Below the pieces are notes generated by a model. That model had not been told where the DNA came from. It ran no database searches and saw only the letters and a list, made by a program, of their open reading frames with translations. Below, piece by piece: positions 31,896 to 41,564 of a stretch of 64,000 nt of DNA. Source of the DNA: an uncultured Bacteroidales bacterium (GTDB taxonomy: Bacteria; Bacteroidota; Bacteroidia; Bacteroidales; FEN-979); assembly GCA_903837605.1 (NCBI GenBank), contig CAILVF010000081.1, positions 20,178 to 84,177 of the forward strand, given 5' to 3'. Numbering within the stretch: position 1 is the stretch's first letter; every line of letters starts with the position of its first letter. The translations under genes were made by a program, and so were the position numbers.

Positions 31896-33464
31896 ATGAG
31901 AAAAATTAAGCTGTTGCTTATTGAGGATGATGAAACCGATGCGCTGCTCGTAATCAGGCAGCTGAAAAAGGACGGTTTTGAAGTGGACCATGTTCGGGTG
32001 AAAACCAGGCCCGATATGGAAGCCGAGCTGGACAAAGGAGGTTGGGACATTGTGATATCCGATTATGCCATGCCTGGGTTCAGCGGGCAGGAAGCCTTGA
32101 AAATTTTCAAATCTAGGAATCTTGATATTCCTTTCATTCTGGTATCCGGAACCGTGGGTGAAGACCTTGCTGTGAGCATCATGAAGGGGGGCGCCAACGA
32201 TTACATGATGAAGAGTGCCCTGAACAGGCTGGGCCCTGCTATTACACGGGAGCTTGAGGAAATGCAGGTGAGGATTGAAAAGAAACAAGCCCAGCAGGAG
32301 CTGATCATTGCAAAACTGGCCGCTGAAGAGTCAAGCAGGGTTAAATCGTCTCTCCTTGCCAATATGAGCCATGAGTTCCGCACCCCCATGAATGGGATCC
32401 TTGGATTTACAGAGATCCTGAGTTCATTGATGACTGATGAGTCTCAGAAGGGGATGGCAAACCATATTCTTACATCAGCAAAACGGCTCATGCGGACCCT
32501 GAACTCGATAATGACATTTGCCCAGCTGGATTCGGGCTACAGCCTGAATATGGTTAATGTCAATCTTTCTTCGCTTCTTGAACATTGTGTAGACGGCATC
32601 AGGGAAATTGCTAAGCAAAAGCAGCTTGCTATAAATTGCAGCATTGAAAAAGGGATTTTTATTCAATCTGACGAACATCTTTTGCAAACCTCGCTTCTGA
32701 ATCTGATCGATAATGCCGTTAAATTCACCAACACCGGCGGGATCGCTGTATTTCTGAAAAAAGAGGCAAATGCATCCGGGGATATATTTATCAGCATCCG
32801 GGATACAGGAATAGGCATTCCCGATGAAAAACGGGAAATGATATTCGAAGAGTTCAGGCAAGCCAGTGAAGGATATAACAGACCTTACGAAGGGAGCGGA
32901 CTTGGCCTGGCCATTACCAGAAAGAGTATCCATCTTCTCAACTGCCGGCTGAGCGTTGATAGCGAGGTTGGGAGAGGATCAACATTTATGTTATCTATCC
33001 CTTCACGACCTGAAAGCATTGAAAACAAAGAAATTGCAACTGTAAAAACTGATGACCCCGCTCCCTCCGAAGGTGTAAGCGGGGTATCTCCTCTTCTACT
33101 GCTGGTTGAAGACAATGATGCGAATATTGACCTTGTGAAATTTTTTCTTAAAAAAGAATACAGGCTTGATGTTGCAAAGGATGCATTGTCAGCCATCGGG
33201 CTTGCAAGCAAAAACCAATACGATTGCATATTGATGGATATCAATCTCGGGCCGGGGATGGATGGAGGTGAGGCTATTGAGCTGATCAGGCAGAAACCTG
33301 AATATTTTTCAACTCCTATAATTGCAGTAACGGGTTACACCCTGCAGCAGGAGAAGGAAGCTATTCTGAAAAAGGGGGCAAATCATTACCTGGCTAAACC
33401 ATTCAATAAAGATCAGATTTCTTCATTGTTAAAATACGTCTTCGGAAACCCGGTTAACGGATAA
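31896..33464 (+). CDS. hybrid response regulator / histidine kinase / receiver
   Basis: Cytoplasmic 522-residue signalling protein without membrane segments. Domains in order: receiver 1 (phospho-acceptor Asp56 in VISDYAMPG), a linker, HisKA with His159 (ANMSHEFRTP), an ATPase domain (GSGLGLAITRK), and receiver 2 (Asp448 in LMDINLG). It should take phosphate from the upstream propeller kinase and pass it on through its own kinase and second receiver. No DNA-binding or enzymatic output domain is present here, so the final target is encoded elsewhere. Its 3' end overlaps the convergent T9SS gene by 11 bp. Confidence 0.9.
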   Translation: MRKIKLLLIEDDETDALLVIRQLKKDGFEVDHVRVKTRPDMEAELDKGGWDIVISDYAMPGFSGQEALKIFKSRNLDIPFILVSGTVGEDLAVSIMKGGANDYMMKSALNRLGPAITRELEEMQVRIEKKQAQQELIIAKLAAEESSRVKSSLLANMSHEFRTPMNGILGFTEILSSLMTDESQKGMANHILTSAKRLMRTLNSIMTFAQLDSGYSLNMVNVNLSSLLEHCVDGIREIAKQKQLAINCSIEKGIFIQSDEHLLQTSLLNLIDNAVKFTNTGGIAVFLKKEANASGDIFISIRDTGIGIPDEKREMIFEEFRQASEGYNRPYEGSGLGLAITRKSIHLLNCRLSVDSEVGRGSTFMLSIPSRPESIENKEIATVKTDDPAPSEGVSGVSPLLLLVEDNDANIDLVKFFLKKEYRLDVAKDALSAIGLASKNQYDCILMDINLGPGMDGGEAIELIRQKPEYFSTPIIAVTGYTLQQEKEAILKKGANHYLAKPFNKDQISSLLKYVFGNPVNG

Positions 33465-34617
33465 GTGTAACCTTCCCTTTGTTGGATATCTTGTCTTTTG
33501 TGCTGTTCGTTTCGTAATAGATTATCCAGTTATAGACTTCTGGGGGACAGGGTTTACCCTTGAATGTTCCATCCCAGCCTTCGTCGATACTATTCGATTC
33601 ATAGATGACCTGGCCCCATCTGTCAAAGATCTGGATCTGGAACCTTGTAATATTTTCCACAGGAAGACCCAGTATTTTAAACCGGTCGTTCAACCCGTCA
33701 TTATTAGGCGTGAAAGCGTTGGGAATCGCCTGGTGGACAAATACCGTTACTGTATCGTAAAATTCATCACCTGCGCAGATCTTTGCGTATGCGATATAAG
33801 TGGTATTTTCCATGGGTGTCACGATGACGGTCTGATTTTCGGAAATCTCTTCACCACCCTGGTACCAGCGGTAACTTACTTTATTTCCTGGCGTGACAGG
33901 CCTGAGGTCATAAGTTATTTGTGCAACCTGGAAGCTGTCCACTGTAGTCGGAGTATACCTCCAGGCAGTCTTAGTTTCGGTAAATGGTGCGGCATTATGA
34001 CCCGGCACAAAGAACCCTATATACCCACTGGTATTCTGGAGTCCCAGTGTCCCCTTATTGTCGAGCCAGTCACATCCAGGTTTCCTCATAATGTGATTCT
34101 CTATGATGTTGCTTCCTTCATATAATACAATCTGGAATGTGGCAACGGAATCCATGCAATTGTACATGGGACAATCGCACCACATCACGATAAGGCTCCG
34201 GGCGGGCTCCTTCCCAAGGGTCTGGTAGAAGATATAAGGGCTGCCTCCTGAGATTGGATTAAGGTCAATGAACGGGCCGAGAATGCAGTTTTTGGGATTA
34301 TAATCGGCCGTACTGGGTATGCTGAAAGGCTTTCGGGTGCCCTTAGCATTGGGGTTCGGTGAAAAACTTATCCAGCCGTTGGCTCCAACATAAAATTGTG
34401 AATACTTATTTCCAAAAAAAGAAAACTCGAAACCGATCGGGTAAGGCCCTTCCACCCCGTCATCCGTAGTATTGATCCCAATGCCAACCATTCCATAAGT
34501 TGCTGTCAGGGTGACCGGGACCCCGGGATTGATGGTATCGTCAACACCTGCACTCAGCTGGGAGAATGACAGGAGAGGGAAGAAAGAAAGGAGCAGTATC
34601 AGGGTGATTTTATGCAT
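33454..34617 (-). CDS. secreted protein with gliding-motility-type C-terminal domain (T9SS type B)
   Basis: A 387-residue secreted protein with a signal peptide (residues 1-19). The middle is beta-rich and resembles surface adhesion modules (VTLTATYGMVGIGINTTDDG; FSFFGNKYSQFYVGANGWIS), with an Ig/PKD-like part around residues 225-295. The C-terminal about 90 residues are the CHU_C / gliding-motility-associated domain: NAFTPNNDGLNDRFKI, FQIQIFDRWGQVIYES and DGTFKGKPCPPEVYNW. That domain targets proteins to the type IX secretion system for surface attachment. It overlaps the hybrid kinase gene by 11 bp tail-to-tail. The function of the passenger is unknown. Confidence 0.88.
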   Translation of the reverse strand: MHKITLILLLSFFPLLSFSQLSAGVDDTINPGVPVTLTATYGMVGIGINTTDDGVEGPYPIGFEFSFFGNKYSQFYVGANGWISFSPNPNAKGTRKPFSIPSTADYNPKNCILGPFIDLNPISGGSPYIFYQTLGKEPARSLIVMWCDCPMYNCMDSVATFQIVLYEGSNIIENHIMRKPGCDWLDNKGTLGLQNTSGYIGFFVPGHNAAPFTETKTAWRYTPTTVDSFQVAQITYDLRPVTPGNKVSYRWYQGGEEISENQTVIVTPMENTTYIAYAKICAGDEFYDTVTVFVHQAIPNAFTPNNDGLNDRFKILGLPVENITRFQIQIFDRWGQVIYESNSIDEGWDGTFKGKPCPPEVYNWIIYYETNSTKDKISNKGKVTLIR

Positions 34618-34641
34618 ACAGCCGGACCAGCCAGGATGAAT

Positions 34642-34669
34642 TGTGATGTCAGATATCAGATGTCGGATG
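34642..34669. repeat. heptamer tandem repeat upstream of glyA
   Basis: Four 7-bp units: TGTGATG, TCAGATA, TCAGATG and TCGGATG. They lie in the 138-bp divergent space between the T9SS protein gene and glyA, about 30 bp before the glyA -7 box. Same 7-bp period as five other arrays in the window, but a different unit sequence. Confidence 0.6.
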
Positions 34670-34698
34670 CAAAGATCAACAATTTGCCGGAAAATTAA

Positions 34699-34706
34699 TA
34701 CTTTTG
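34699..34706 (+). promoter_or_regulatory. -7 box of the glyA promoter
   Basis: TACTTTTG matches TAnnTTTG. It lies 50 bp upstream of the chosen glyA start at 34756, and supports that start rather than the longer frame beginning at 34714, which would leave almost no leader. No TTTG at the -33 spacing. Confidence 0.5.
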
Positions 34707-34755
34707 TAATTCATTGCTAATTCATAACGTTCCGGGTTTTATAAAAATTTTCTAT

Positions 34756-36036
34756 ATGAAAAAAGATACTGCACTTTTTAACATTATTAAAAAGGAGCTT
34801 CACCGCCAGAGCAGCGGGATTGAACTTATCGCATCCGAAAATTTCGTCAGCGACCAGGTGCTGAAGGCGATGGGATCATGCCTTACCAACAAATATGCCG
34901 AGGGTTATCCCGGTAAACGATATTACGGTGGCTGTCAGAATGTTGACTTGTCGGAACAGCTCGCCATCGACAGGGCAAAAACCTTGTTCAACGCCGAATG
35001 GGCGAACGTTCAACCACATTCGGGGGCCCAGGCCAATATGGCGGTTCTCATGACGATTTTAAAACCCGGTGATACCTTTATGGGCCTGGACCTTGCTCAT
35101 GGAGGCCACCTTTCACACGGTTCCCCTGTTAACTCTTCAGGCATTTTCTACAAAGCCGTAGGTTACCAGGTAGAACAGAGCACTGGAGTAATAGATTATG
35201 ATAAAATGGAAGCCCAGGCCCTGCAGGTCAGGCCGAAACTCATAATAGCAGGCGCTTCTGCCTATTCCCGTGACTGGAATTATAAACGGATGCGTGAGAT
35301 CGCCGATAAGATCGGGGCCCTCCTGATGGCCGATATTGCACATCCGGCCGGTCTTATAGCAAGAGGCCTGCTTAATGACCCCATGCCATGGTGCCATGTC
35401 GTAACGACAACAACACATAAGACCCTTAGGGGACCGCGTGGAGGCATGATCCTTATGGGCAAGGATTTTCCCAATCCCTGGGGCCTTACTACTCCGAAAG
35501 GCGAAGTAAAAATGTTCTCCCAGCTGCTCGATTCGGCCGTTTTCCCCGGAGTCCAGGGAGGGCCGCTTGAACATGTCATCGCTTCCAAGGCTGTATCCTT
35601 CTTCGAAGCGCTTTCTGATGAATACATGGATTACGTTATCCAGGTAAAGAAAAACGCTACCGTTATGGCAAAAGCCTTTGTTGACAAGGGATATCATGTC
35701 ATCTCAGGCGGTACCGACAACCACCTGATGCTGATTGATCTCAGAAAGAAATTCCCTGCCATCAGCGGGAAGCAGGTCGAAAACACCCTGGTCCAGGCCG
35801 ACATCACCGTAAATAAGAACATGGTTCCTTTCGACAGCCGTTCTCCCTTCCAGACCTCGGGCCTGAGGGTGGGGACTCCTGCGATTACGACAAGAGGACT
35901 GAAAGAAAAACATATGCCTGTTATCGTTGATATGATAGACGAAGTGATCAGTGAAATTGAAAACCAGGATCTCATCCTGAAAGTCAGGAAAAAAGTTAAT
36001 GAGATGATGGCCGAATATCCTTTGTTTGCATACTGA
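34756..36036 (+). CDS. glyA: serine hydroxymethyltransferase
   Basis: PLP enzyme that interconverts serine and glycine and loads one-carbon units onto tetrahydrofolate. The frame opens at 34714, but the ATG at 34756 ([15 protein letters not shown]) gives the standard 426 residues. It has [11 protein letters not shown] near the N terminus, [14 protein letters not shown], and [16 protein letters not shown] with the PLP-binding Lys222. It is followed closely by sixA and ppk on the same strand. Confidence 0.97.
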   Translation: MKKDTALFNIIKKELHRQSSGIELIASENFVSDQVLKAMGSCLTNKYAEGYPGKRYYGGCQNVDLSEQLAIDRAKTLFNAEWANVQPHSGAQANMAVLMTILKPGDTFMGLDLAHGGHLSHGSPVNSSGIFYKAVGYQVEQSTGVIDYDKMEAQALQVRPKLIIAGASAYSRDWNYKRMREIADKIGALLMADIAHPAGLIARGLLNDPMPWCHVVTTTTHKTLRGPRGGMILMGKDFPNPWGLTTPKGEVKMFSQLLDSAVFPGVQGGPLEHVIASKAVSFFEALSDEYMDYVIQVKKNATVMAKAFVDKGYHVISGGTDNHLMLIDLRKKFPAISGKQVENTLVQADITVNKNMVPFDSRSPFQTSGLRVGTPAITTRGLKEKHMPVIVDMIDEVISEIENQDLILKVRKKVNEMMAEYPLFAY

Positions 36037-36052
36037 TAATCACAAACTGATC

Positions 36053-36568
36053 ATGAAAACCCTTTACCTGGTCCGCCATGCCAAATCATCCTGGGAAACC
36101 GCCGGCCTTGCCGATGACCAGCGAAGCCTGCTGCCCAAAGGAGTCATTAAAACAAAACTGGTTGCAGACTATCTTATAAAAGAGGGAGTAAAGATTGATC
36201 TTATGATATCCAGCCAGGCTGTGAGGGCTTATGAAACAGCTAAGATCCTGGCAGTGCTAATGGCGTACCCTGTTAAACAAATCCTTAAAGACCGGAAGAT
36301 TTACGATGGACCATATGACAGGCTTCTTGACCTGATTTACGGTACATCAAATGATGTTGCCTCACTGATGATCATAGGCCATAACCCGTTGATCACACAA
36401 CTGGCCAACCTCTTCCTTCACCCGGGAATTGACGACATGCCGACTTCTGCAGTTGTGTGTATCACATTTCAGACCATGAAGTGGGAGGAAGTCCCGGCTT
36501 CCAGGTCAGATTTACAATTTTATATCACTCCCAAACGCCTTCAAACTACCCTGCCGGGATCCGAATAA
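36053..36568 (+). CDS. sixA: SixA-type phosphohistidine phosphatase
   Basis: Histidine-phosphatase-superfamily protein, 171 residues from the ATG at 36053 (MKTLYLVRHAKSSWE). The frame is open from 36026, overlapping glyA by 11 bp, but the later ATG places the conserved RHAKSSW (His9) at its usual position. A second conserved histidine is in IIGHNPLITQLA. SixA enzymes dephosphorylate phosphohistidine proteins. It directly abuts ppk: its TAA is followed at once by the ppk ATG, which implies a shared transcript. Confidence 0.88.
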   Translation: MKTLYLVRHAKSSWETAGLADDQRSLLPKGVIKTKLVADYLIKEGVKIDLMISSQAVRAYETAKILAVLMAYPVKQILKDRKIYDGPYDRLLDLIYGTSNDVASLMIIGHNPLITQLANLFLHPGIDDMPTSAVVCITFQTMKWEEVPASRSDLQFYITPKRLQTTLPGSE

Positions 36569-38626
36569 ATGGCTGCAAAATCCAAATTACCTGTATTAAA
36601 CCGGGAGATAAGCTGGTTACACTTCAACGGCAGGGTCCTCCAGGAGGCATCCGATAAAAATAACCCCCTGCTCGAACGGTTGAAATTCCTCGGTATTTTT
36701 TCTAATAACAGGGATGAATTCTTTCGGGTTCGTGTTGCTACACTGAACCGTATGCTCAAGGTTAAAAGCCTGCCATACGACACAGTTGTCAATCCGAAAA
36801 AGGTGCTGAAAGAGATCCTGGAGATAGTGCAGGTGCAGGAAAAAGAATTCATGTCGGTATATGAGGAAATTGTAGGTGAATTAAAATCTCATGGGATTTT
36901 CATCATTGACGAGACCCATCTCAACGAAGAGCAGGGTCGTTTCGTTAAAAAATATTTCCAGGAAAAGGTACGGGTAGGCCTGTTCCCTATCATGATCAGC
37001 AGCCTCAGGGAAATTTCCTCCCTGGTTGATAAATCCATTTACCTGGCTGTCAAATTAGGGCATAGCAACCGGAAAGTTAAGGATGACTTTGCACTTATTG
37101 AACTTCCAACCCGTACTGTTTCACGCTTCCTTATCCTGCCTTCCAACGATAACAATCATTATGTTATCCTCCTCGATGATGTGGTGCGTTATTGTTTGTC
37201 GGAAGTGTTTTCAATTTTCGGCTACGACACGTTTTCGGCATATACCGTGAAGATCACCAGGGATGCTGAACTTGACTTCGATTCAGACGTAGCTAAAAGT
37301 TTCCTGGAAGTCGTCAGCGACAGCCTGAAACAAAGGAAACGCGGGGTGCCCGTGAGGTTTGTCTTCGACAAAGAAATCCCCGGGGACCTGTTGAAACTGC
37401 TTCAGAAACGGCTTGACATCGGGAAGAACGACCCCACCCGCGGAGGAGGAAGGTATCATAATTTCAAAGACTTCATGGGGTTCCCCAATATGGGGCATAA
37501 GGAGCTTCAGTATTCACAACTTCCCCCATTAAAGCATAAGGATCTTTTCGAGAACCGCTCTGTTCTTTCAATTGTGAGGGAAAGGGATATCATGCTGAAT
37601 TTCCCTTACCAGAGTTTTCAATATATTATTGACCTGCTAAGGGAAGCTTCCATCGATCCCAAGGTACGTTCCATCAAAATGACCATATACCGGGCAGCCA
37701 AGAATTCAAGTGTGATCAACGCGCTGATCAATGCTGCCAGGAACGGAAAATATGTTACTGTGTTCATGGAACTCCAGGCCCGTTTTGATGAAGAGGCCAA
37801 TATATACTGGACAGAGAGGCTGAGAGATGAAGGAGTTAAAGTAATTCACGGGATACCCGGTTTCAAGGTTCACAGCAAACTGATCCTCATCCGCCGTAAG
37901 GAAAGCAATAAGGATTTCTTTTATTCCCTTATCGGGACAGGTAACTTCAACGAGGATACGGCCAAAGTATATGCCGACATAAGCCTGCTGACGGCCAAAC
38001 AGGATATCTGCCATGACGTGGTGAATGCCTTTCACATGATGGAAGCAAGCCTGAAGCCTTATAAATTCGAAAAGCTTGTGCTTTCTCCATTTTCCATGCG
38101 CACTTTTTTCATCAAGCTGCTGAGCAAGGAGATCAAGAATGCCAGGGCGGGGAAAGAATCATGGGTGATCATTAAACTGAACAGCCTGGTCGACGAAACG
38201 ATTGTAAGGAAACTATACAGGGCCTCGGCTGCCGGCGTTAAAATCAAACTGATCATACGCGGGATTTGTGTGCTGCTTCCCGGCCTTGAAGAACTTAGCG
38301 AGAACATTGAAGGGATCAGCATCGTTGACCGTTTTCTTGAACATGCAAGGGTCCTCGTTTTTGCAAACGGAGGGAAACCCCTGTATTACATCACTTCAGC
38401 CGACTGGATGGTACGCAACTTCGACAACCGTGTTGAAGTCGCCTGCCCTGTTGAGGATAATGACCTCAGGAAAGAACTCCAGGACATGCTCGATATAGAG
38501 CTTGCCGATAATGTGAAAGCCAGGATCATCGCAGGCCGGGAAGCAAACAGGTATAAGAACGGGGGGGCTCCCAAACTCAGGTCCCAGATCGAATTTTATA
38601 ATTATCTCAAAGCAAAGCTTGGTTAG
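36569..38626 (+). CDS. ppk: polyphosphate kinase 1
   Basis: Makes inorganic polyphosphate from ATP, reversibly. The 685-residue length is normal for PPK1. The N-terminal domain begins NREISWLHFNGRVLQEA, followed by the RNRDEFFRVRVA-type segment (NNRDEFFRVRVATLN). The PLD-like catalytic half contains HGIPGFKVHSKLILIRR, with the phospho-histidine, and GTGNFNEDTAKVYAD. It starts immediately after the sixA stop. A second catalytic motif is in VDRFLEHARVLVF. Unrelated in position to the pst operon 33 kb away, though both serve phosphate metabolism. Confidence 0.96.
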   Translation: MAAKSKLPVLNREISWLHFNGRVLQEASDKNNPLLERLKFLGIFSNNRDEFFRVRVATLNRMLKVKSLPYDTVVNPKKVLKEILEIVQVQEKEFMSVYEEIVGELKSHGIFIIDETHLNEEQGRFVKKYFQEKVRVGLFPIMISSLREISSLVDKSIYLAVKLGHSNRKVKDDFALIELPTRTVSRFLILPSNDNNHYVILLDDVVRYCLSEVFSIFGYDTFSAYTVKITRDAELDFDSDVAKSFLEVVSDSLKQRKRGVPVRFVFDKEIPGDLLKLLQKRLDIGKNDPTRGGGRYHNFKDFMGFPNMGHKELQYSQLPPLKHKDLFENRSVLSIVRERDIMLNFPYQSFQYIIDLLREASIDPKVRSIKMTIYRAAKNSSVINALINAARNGKYVTVFMELQARFDEEANIYWTERLRDEGVKVIHGIPGFKVHSKLILIRRKESNKDFFYSLIGTGNFNEDTAKVYADISLLTAKQDICHDVVNAFHMMEASLKPYKFEKLVLSPFSMRTFFIKLLSKEIKNARAGKESWVIIKLNSLVDETIVRKLYRASAAGVKIKLIIRGICVLLPGLEELSENIEGISIVDRFLEHARVLVFANGGKPLYYITSADWMVRNFDNRVEVACPVEDNDLRKELQDMLDIELADNVKARIIAGREANRYKNGGAPKLRSQIEFYNYLKAKLG

Positions 38627-38669
38627 AAAACATAGTATTGAAACCGCAATTCATCCCATTTAGACTGCC

Positions 38670-38984
38670 TTGGAAACCCTGAAAAAAATACTGAAGATCT
38701 TTATCAATAAGTACTTCCTTATTACGGTGGCTTTTATTGTATGGATGGTGTTCTTCGACAGCAACAATGTTTTTATCCGTGCCAAATTGCGTGACAAGCT
38801 TGATGACCTTCAACAGGAAAAGCATTTTTACCTGGATGAGATCCAGAAAGATTCCGCACTGACCCATAAACTGCTCACCGATTCAACCGAGCTGGAGCGT
38901 TTTGCAAGGGAAAAATACCTGATGAAAAAGGATAATGAAGATCTTTACCTGATTATTGATACTGCCAGGGAGAAGAATAAATAG
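38670..38984 (+). CDS. FtsB/DivIC-like septum formation initiator
   Basis: Small bitopic cell-division protein of 104 residues. Translation must start at the TTG at 38670, since an in-frame TAG at 38661 blocks longer forms and the next ATG lies inside the membrane helix. It has one membrane helix (about 14-31) followed by a coiled coil (AKLRDKLDDLQQEKHFYLDEI) and the family-typical LERFAREKYLMKKDNEDLYLI. It would act in the divisome with an FtsL-type partner. It follows ppk by 43 bp. Confidence 0.85.
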   Translation: METLKKILKIFINKYFLITVAFIVWMVFFDSNNVFIRAKLRDKLDDLQQEKHFYLDEIQKDSALTHKLLTDSTELERFAREKYLMKKDNEDLYLIIDTAREKNK

Positions 38985-39059
38985 AGCAGGTAGCAGGTGA
39001 CAGGAAGCAGGTAGCAGGTAGCAGGTAGCAGGTAGCAGGAAGCAGGAAGCAGGCAGCAG
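38985..39059. repeat. heptamer tandem array between FtsB-like gene and priA
   Basis: Ten consecutive 7-bp units from 38990: GTAGCAG, GTGACAG, GAAGCAG, four GTAGCAG, two GAAGCAG and GCAGCAG, with a partial unit before them. It begins at the FtsB-like stop and ends 6 bp before the priA stop, filling the convergent gap. It is the longest and cleanest of six heptamer arrays. Confidence 0.85.
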
Positions 39060-39065
39060 ATGTGA

Positions 39066-41564
39066 TCATTGGGGATCTACATCGATCTGAACCTTCACAG
39101 GGTGGTAGTCACGGTTCTGATAAAAATCCACAAGTATTTCAAGCAGCTTTGATTTCGCAGACACTACAGAAGATTCCACTTCAACTTTAATAAGAATATG
39201 TTTCAGGTACTGGTTCATGATCCTTGCAACCGGCGGGTATTCAGGGCCGAGTATGCGTGTGCCGAACGCTTTAACAAGTTTCTTTGCAAGTACCGAGGCC
39301 GCCCTGTTAACCAGCTCCGGATCACGGTGTTTGACCTTCAGAAGGATAAGCCGGTAAAAAGGAGGATATTTGAACTTCCGGCGCTCACCCAGCTGGTAGC
39401 TGTACATGCCTGCGTAATCATGCTTTACCACTGACTGGATCACGGGATGTGCCGGATTGTATGTTTGAATGATCACCTTCCCCCTTTTCTTTTTACGGCC
39501 TGAACGCCCGCTGACCTGGGCCATCAGCTGAAAGCTCCGTTCTTCAGATCTGAAATCAGGGAAGCTAAGCATGTTATCGGCATTAAGTACACAAACAGTG
39601 CTCACATGGTCAAAATCAAGTCCTTTGGTAACCATTTGGGTTCCAACAAGTATATCGATCTTTTGCTCCTCAAAGCCTGTAATAATATTCTGGTGGGAGT
39701 GCTTGCTCCTGGTAGTATCAAGGTCCATACGGGCAATCCTGGCTCCCGGCAGCAGGAGACCAAGTTCCTCTTCAACTTTCTCGGTGCCGAAGCCCTTCAT
39801 CTTAAGTCCGGGGCTATGGCAAACAGGGCAGAGAGATGGGACTGTTGCAATATAACCGCAGTAATGACAGCGCAACTGGTTGCTTTTTTTATGATATACG
39901 AGGGTGACATCGCAGTTCTTGCAGGATGGCATCCAGTTGCATGATTCACACTCAAGCCTTAATGAAAACCCCCGTCGGTTCTGGAAAAGTATGGCTTGTT
40001 CCCCATTCTTCAGGACTTCGGCCAGATGATCGAGAAGAACCGTTGAAAAATGTGTTTTCATCCTGCCGCGCCTGAGTTCGTCCTTAATATTCACAAGCTG
40101 GATTAGGGGCAATTCCATCTCCCCGAACCTCTCGGCAAGCTCAACAAGTGCATATTTGCCCAGTTGTGCATTATAGTAGCTTTCAACAGCCGGTGTGGCA
40201 GAGCCAAGCAGGGCCTTCGCTCCGTGGAGATGAGCAAGGAATAAGCCTGCATCACGGCCGTTGTAACGCGGAGCGGGATCCATCTGCTTGAACGATGAGT
40301 CATGTTCTTCATCAACAATCACCAGTCCGAGATCAGAGAAAGGAAGAAATACCGCAGAACGGGCTCCGAGAATTATATCGCAAAATCCATCGCTTCCTGA
40401 ACTTCCGGGCCCAAGAGATGCCTGCTTCCAGACTTCCGCCCTCTCGCCGTCATTAAAACGCGAATGGTAAACCCCTACCCTGTTACCAAAGTATTTCCTC
40501 AGGCGGTTGATGATCTGGGTTGTGAGCGCGATCTCCGGAAGCAGGTACAACACTTGCTTGCCACGTGCAAGAGTTTCGGCAATGAGCTTTATATAAATTT
40601 CGGTTTTGCCGGATGAGGTGACCCCATGAAGAAGCACTACGTCCTTTGCTTCCCACGCCCCGCGGATCCCGTCTATGGCAAGTGTTTGCTGATCGGATAA
40701 AGTGATCGAGCCCGGATCCGATTCAGGGGTATTGACACTGTCCCTGGCTGCAGCTTTTTCATACACTTCAAAAATGCCTTTCCTGAGCATGCCGTCGAGA
40801 ACCGCTGCCGAACAGCCCGACTTCCTTAACAGTTCCTGTTTTTTAACATCCAGCGCGCTTTCAATTCCGCGTCTGGATAAAGACATAAAGGTCATCAGGA
40901 TCTCAAGCTGCTTTTTAGCCTTGCGCTCAAGCCGGTCGAACAACTGCCTGAGGGATTCCTCATCCGCAGTATATGATTCACCGAGAGCGATATACGTTTC
41001 CTTTTTAGGCCTGTATTTCTCCCTGACTTCTTCTTCGAGAACAACTACTCCCTTTTCTATCAGGGTCTTGACTACAGGAATAATTTTTTGCTGGTCTATG
41101 ATCCTGGAGATTTTTGATATCTCTATACTTTTTTTACTGTTGAAAAGTGTTTCAACGAGGGTGAATTCCTTTTCGTTCAGTGTAACCGAGTCAATAATAT
41201 AATCGGGATTGATCGCAACACGGGTTTCACTTGCCAGTTTAAAAGCAGAAGGCAGGGCCGCATTCATCACCTCCCCGGCAGTACACATATAATATGAGGC
41301 CATCCAGTCCCAAAACCGGAACTGCCATTCCCTCACCAGGGGCTCGTCGTCGAGCACCGACAAAACCTCCTTGAATGTCATGGACTTATCCACATCGCTG
41401 TGAATTTTCCTGACCAGGGCTGTATATATTTTGCGGTTACCGAACTGCACAATGACCCGGCTTCCCGGGCCTGCTTTACCGGCAAATTCGGGGGGAAGTG
41501 CATAGGTAAATGAACCCGCCAGGGGCAGCGGGAGGATTACATCCGCAAAAAGTTGTTGTACCAT
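39066..41564 (-). CDS. priA: primosomal replication protein N' (PriA helicase)
   Basis: 3'-5' DNA helicase that restarts stalled replication forks. The 832-residue protein has an N-terminal DNA-binding part (FADVILPLPLAGSFTYALP), Walker A in HGVTSSGKTEIY, and the DEEHDSSFKQ Walker B. The zinc-binding cysteine cluster spans CESCNWMPSCKNC and LRCHYCG followed by CPVC. It directly abuts pfkA with no gap, at the end of a minus-strand unit (porin, methyltransferase, pfkA, priA). Confidence 0.96.
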   Translation of the reverse strand: MVQQLFADVILPLPLAGSFTYALPPEFAGKAGPGSRVIVQFGNRKIYTALVRKIHSDVDKSMTFKEVLSVLDDEPLVREWQFRFWDWMASYYMCTAGEVMNAALPSAFKLASETRVAINPDYIIDSVTLNEKEFTLVETLFNSKKSIEISKISRIIDQQKIIPVVKTLIEKGVVVLEEEVREKYRPKKETYIALGESYTADEESLRQLFDRLERKAKKQLEILMTFMSLSRRGIESALDVKKQELLRKSGCSAAVLDGMLRKGIFEVYEKAAARDSVNTPESDPGSITLSDQQTLAIDGIRGAWEAKDVVLLHGVTSSGKTEIYIKLIAETLARGKQVLYLLPEIALTTQIINRLRKYFGNRVGVYHSRFNDGERAEVWKQASLGPGSSGSDGFCDIILGARSAVFLPFSDLGLVIVDEEHDSSFKQMDPAPRYNGRDAGLFLAHLHGAKALLGSATPAVESYYNAQLGKYALVELAERFGEMELPLIQLVNIKDELRRGRMKTHFSTVLLDHLAEVLKNGEQAILFQNRRGFSLRLECESCNWMPSCKNCDVTLVYHKKSNQLRCHYCGYIATVPSLCPVCHSPGLKMKGFGTEKVEEELGLLLPGARIARMDLDTTRSKHSHQNIITGFEEQKIDILVGTQMVTKGLDFDHVSTVCVLNADNMLSFPDFRSEERSFQLMAQVSGRSGRKKKRGKVIIQTYNPAHPVIQSVVKHDYAGMYSYQLGERRKFKYPPFYRLILLKVKHRDPELVNRAASVLAKKLVKAFGTRILGPEYPPVARIMNQYLKHILIKVEVESSVVSAKSKLLEILVDFYQNRDYHPVKVQIDVDPQ

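Noticed and set aside
38985..39059. CRISPR-like repeats
   Set aside because: Units are only 7 bp and directly abutting with no spacers; no cas genes in the window.
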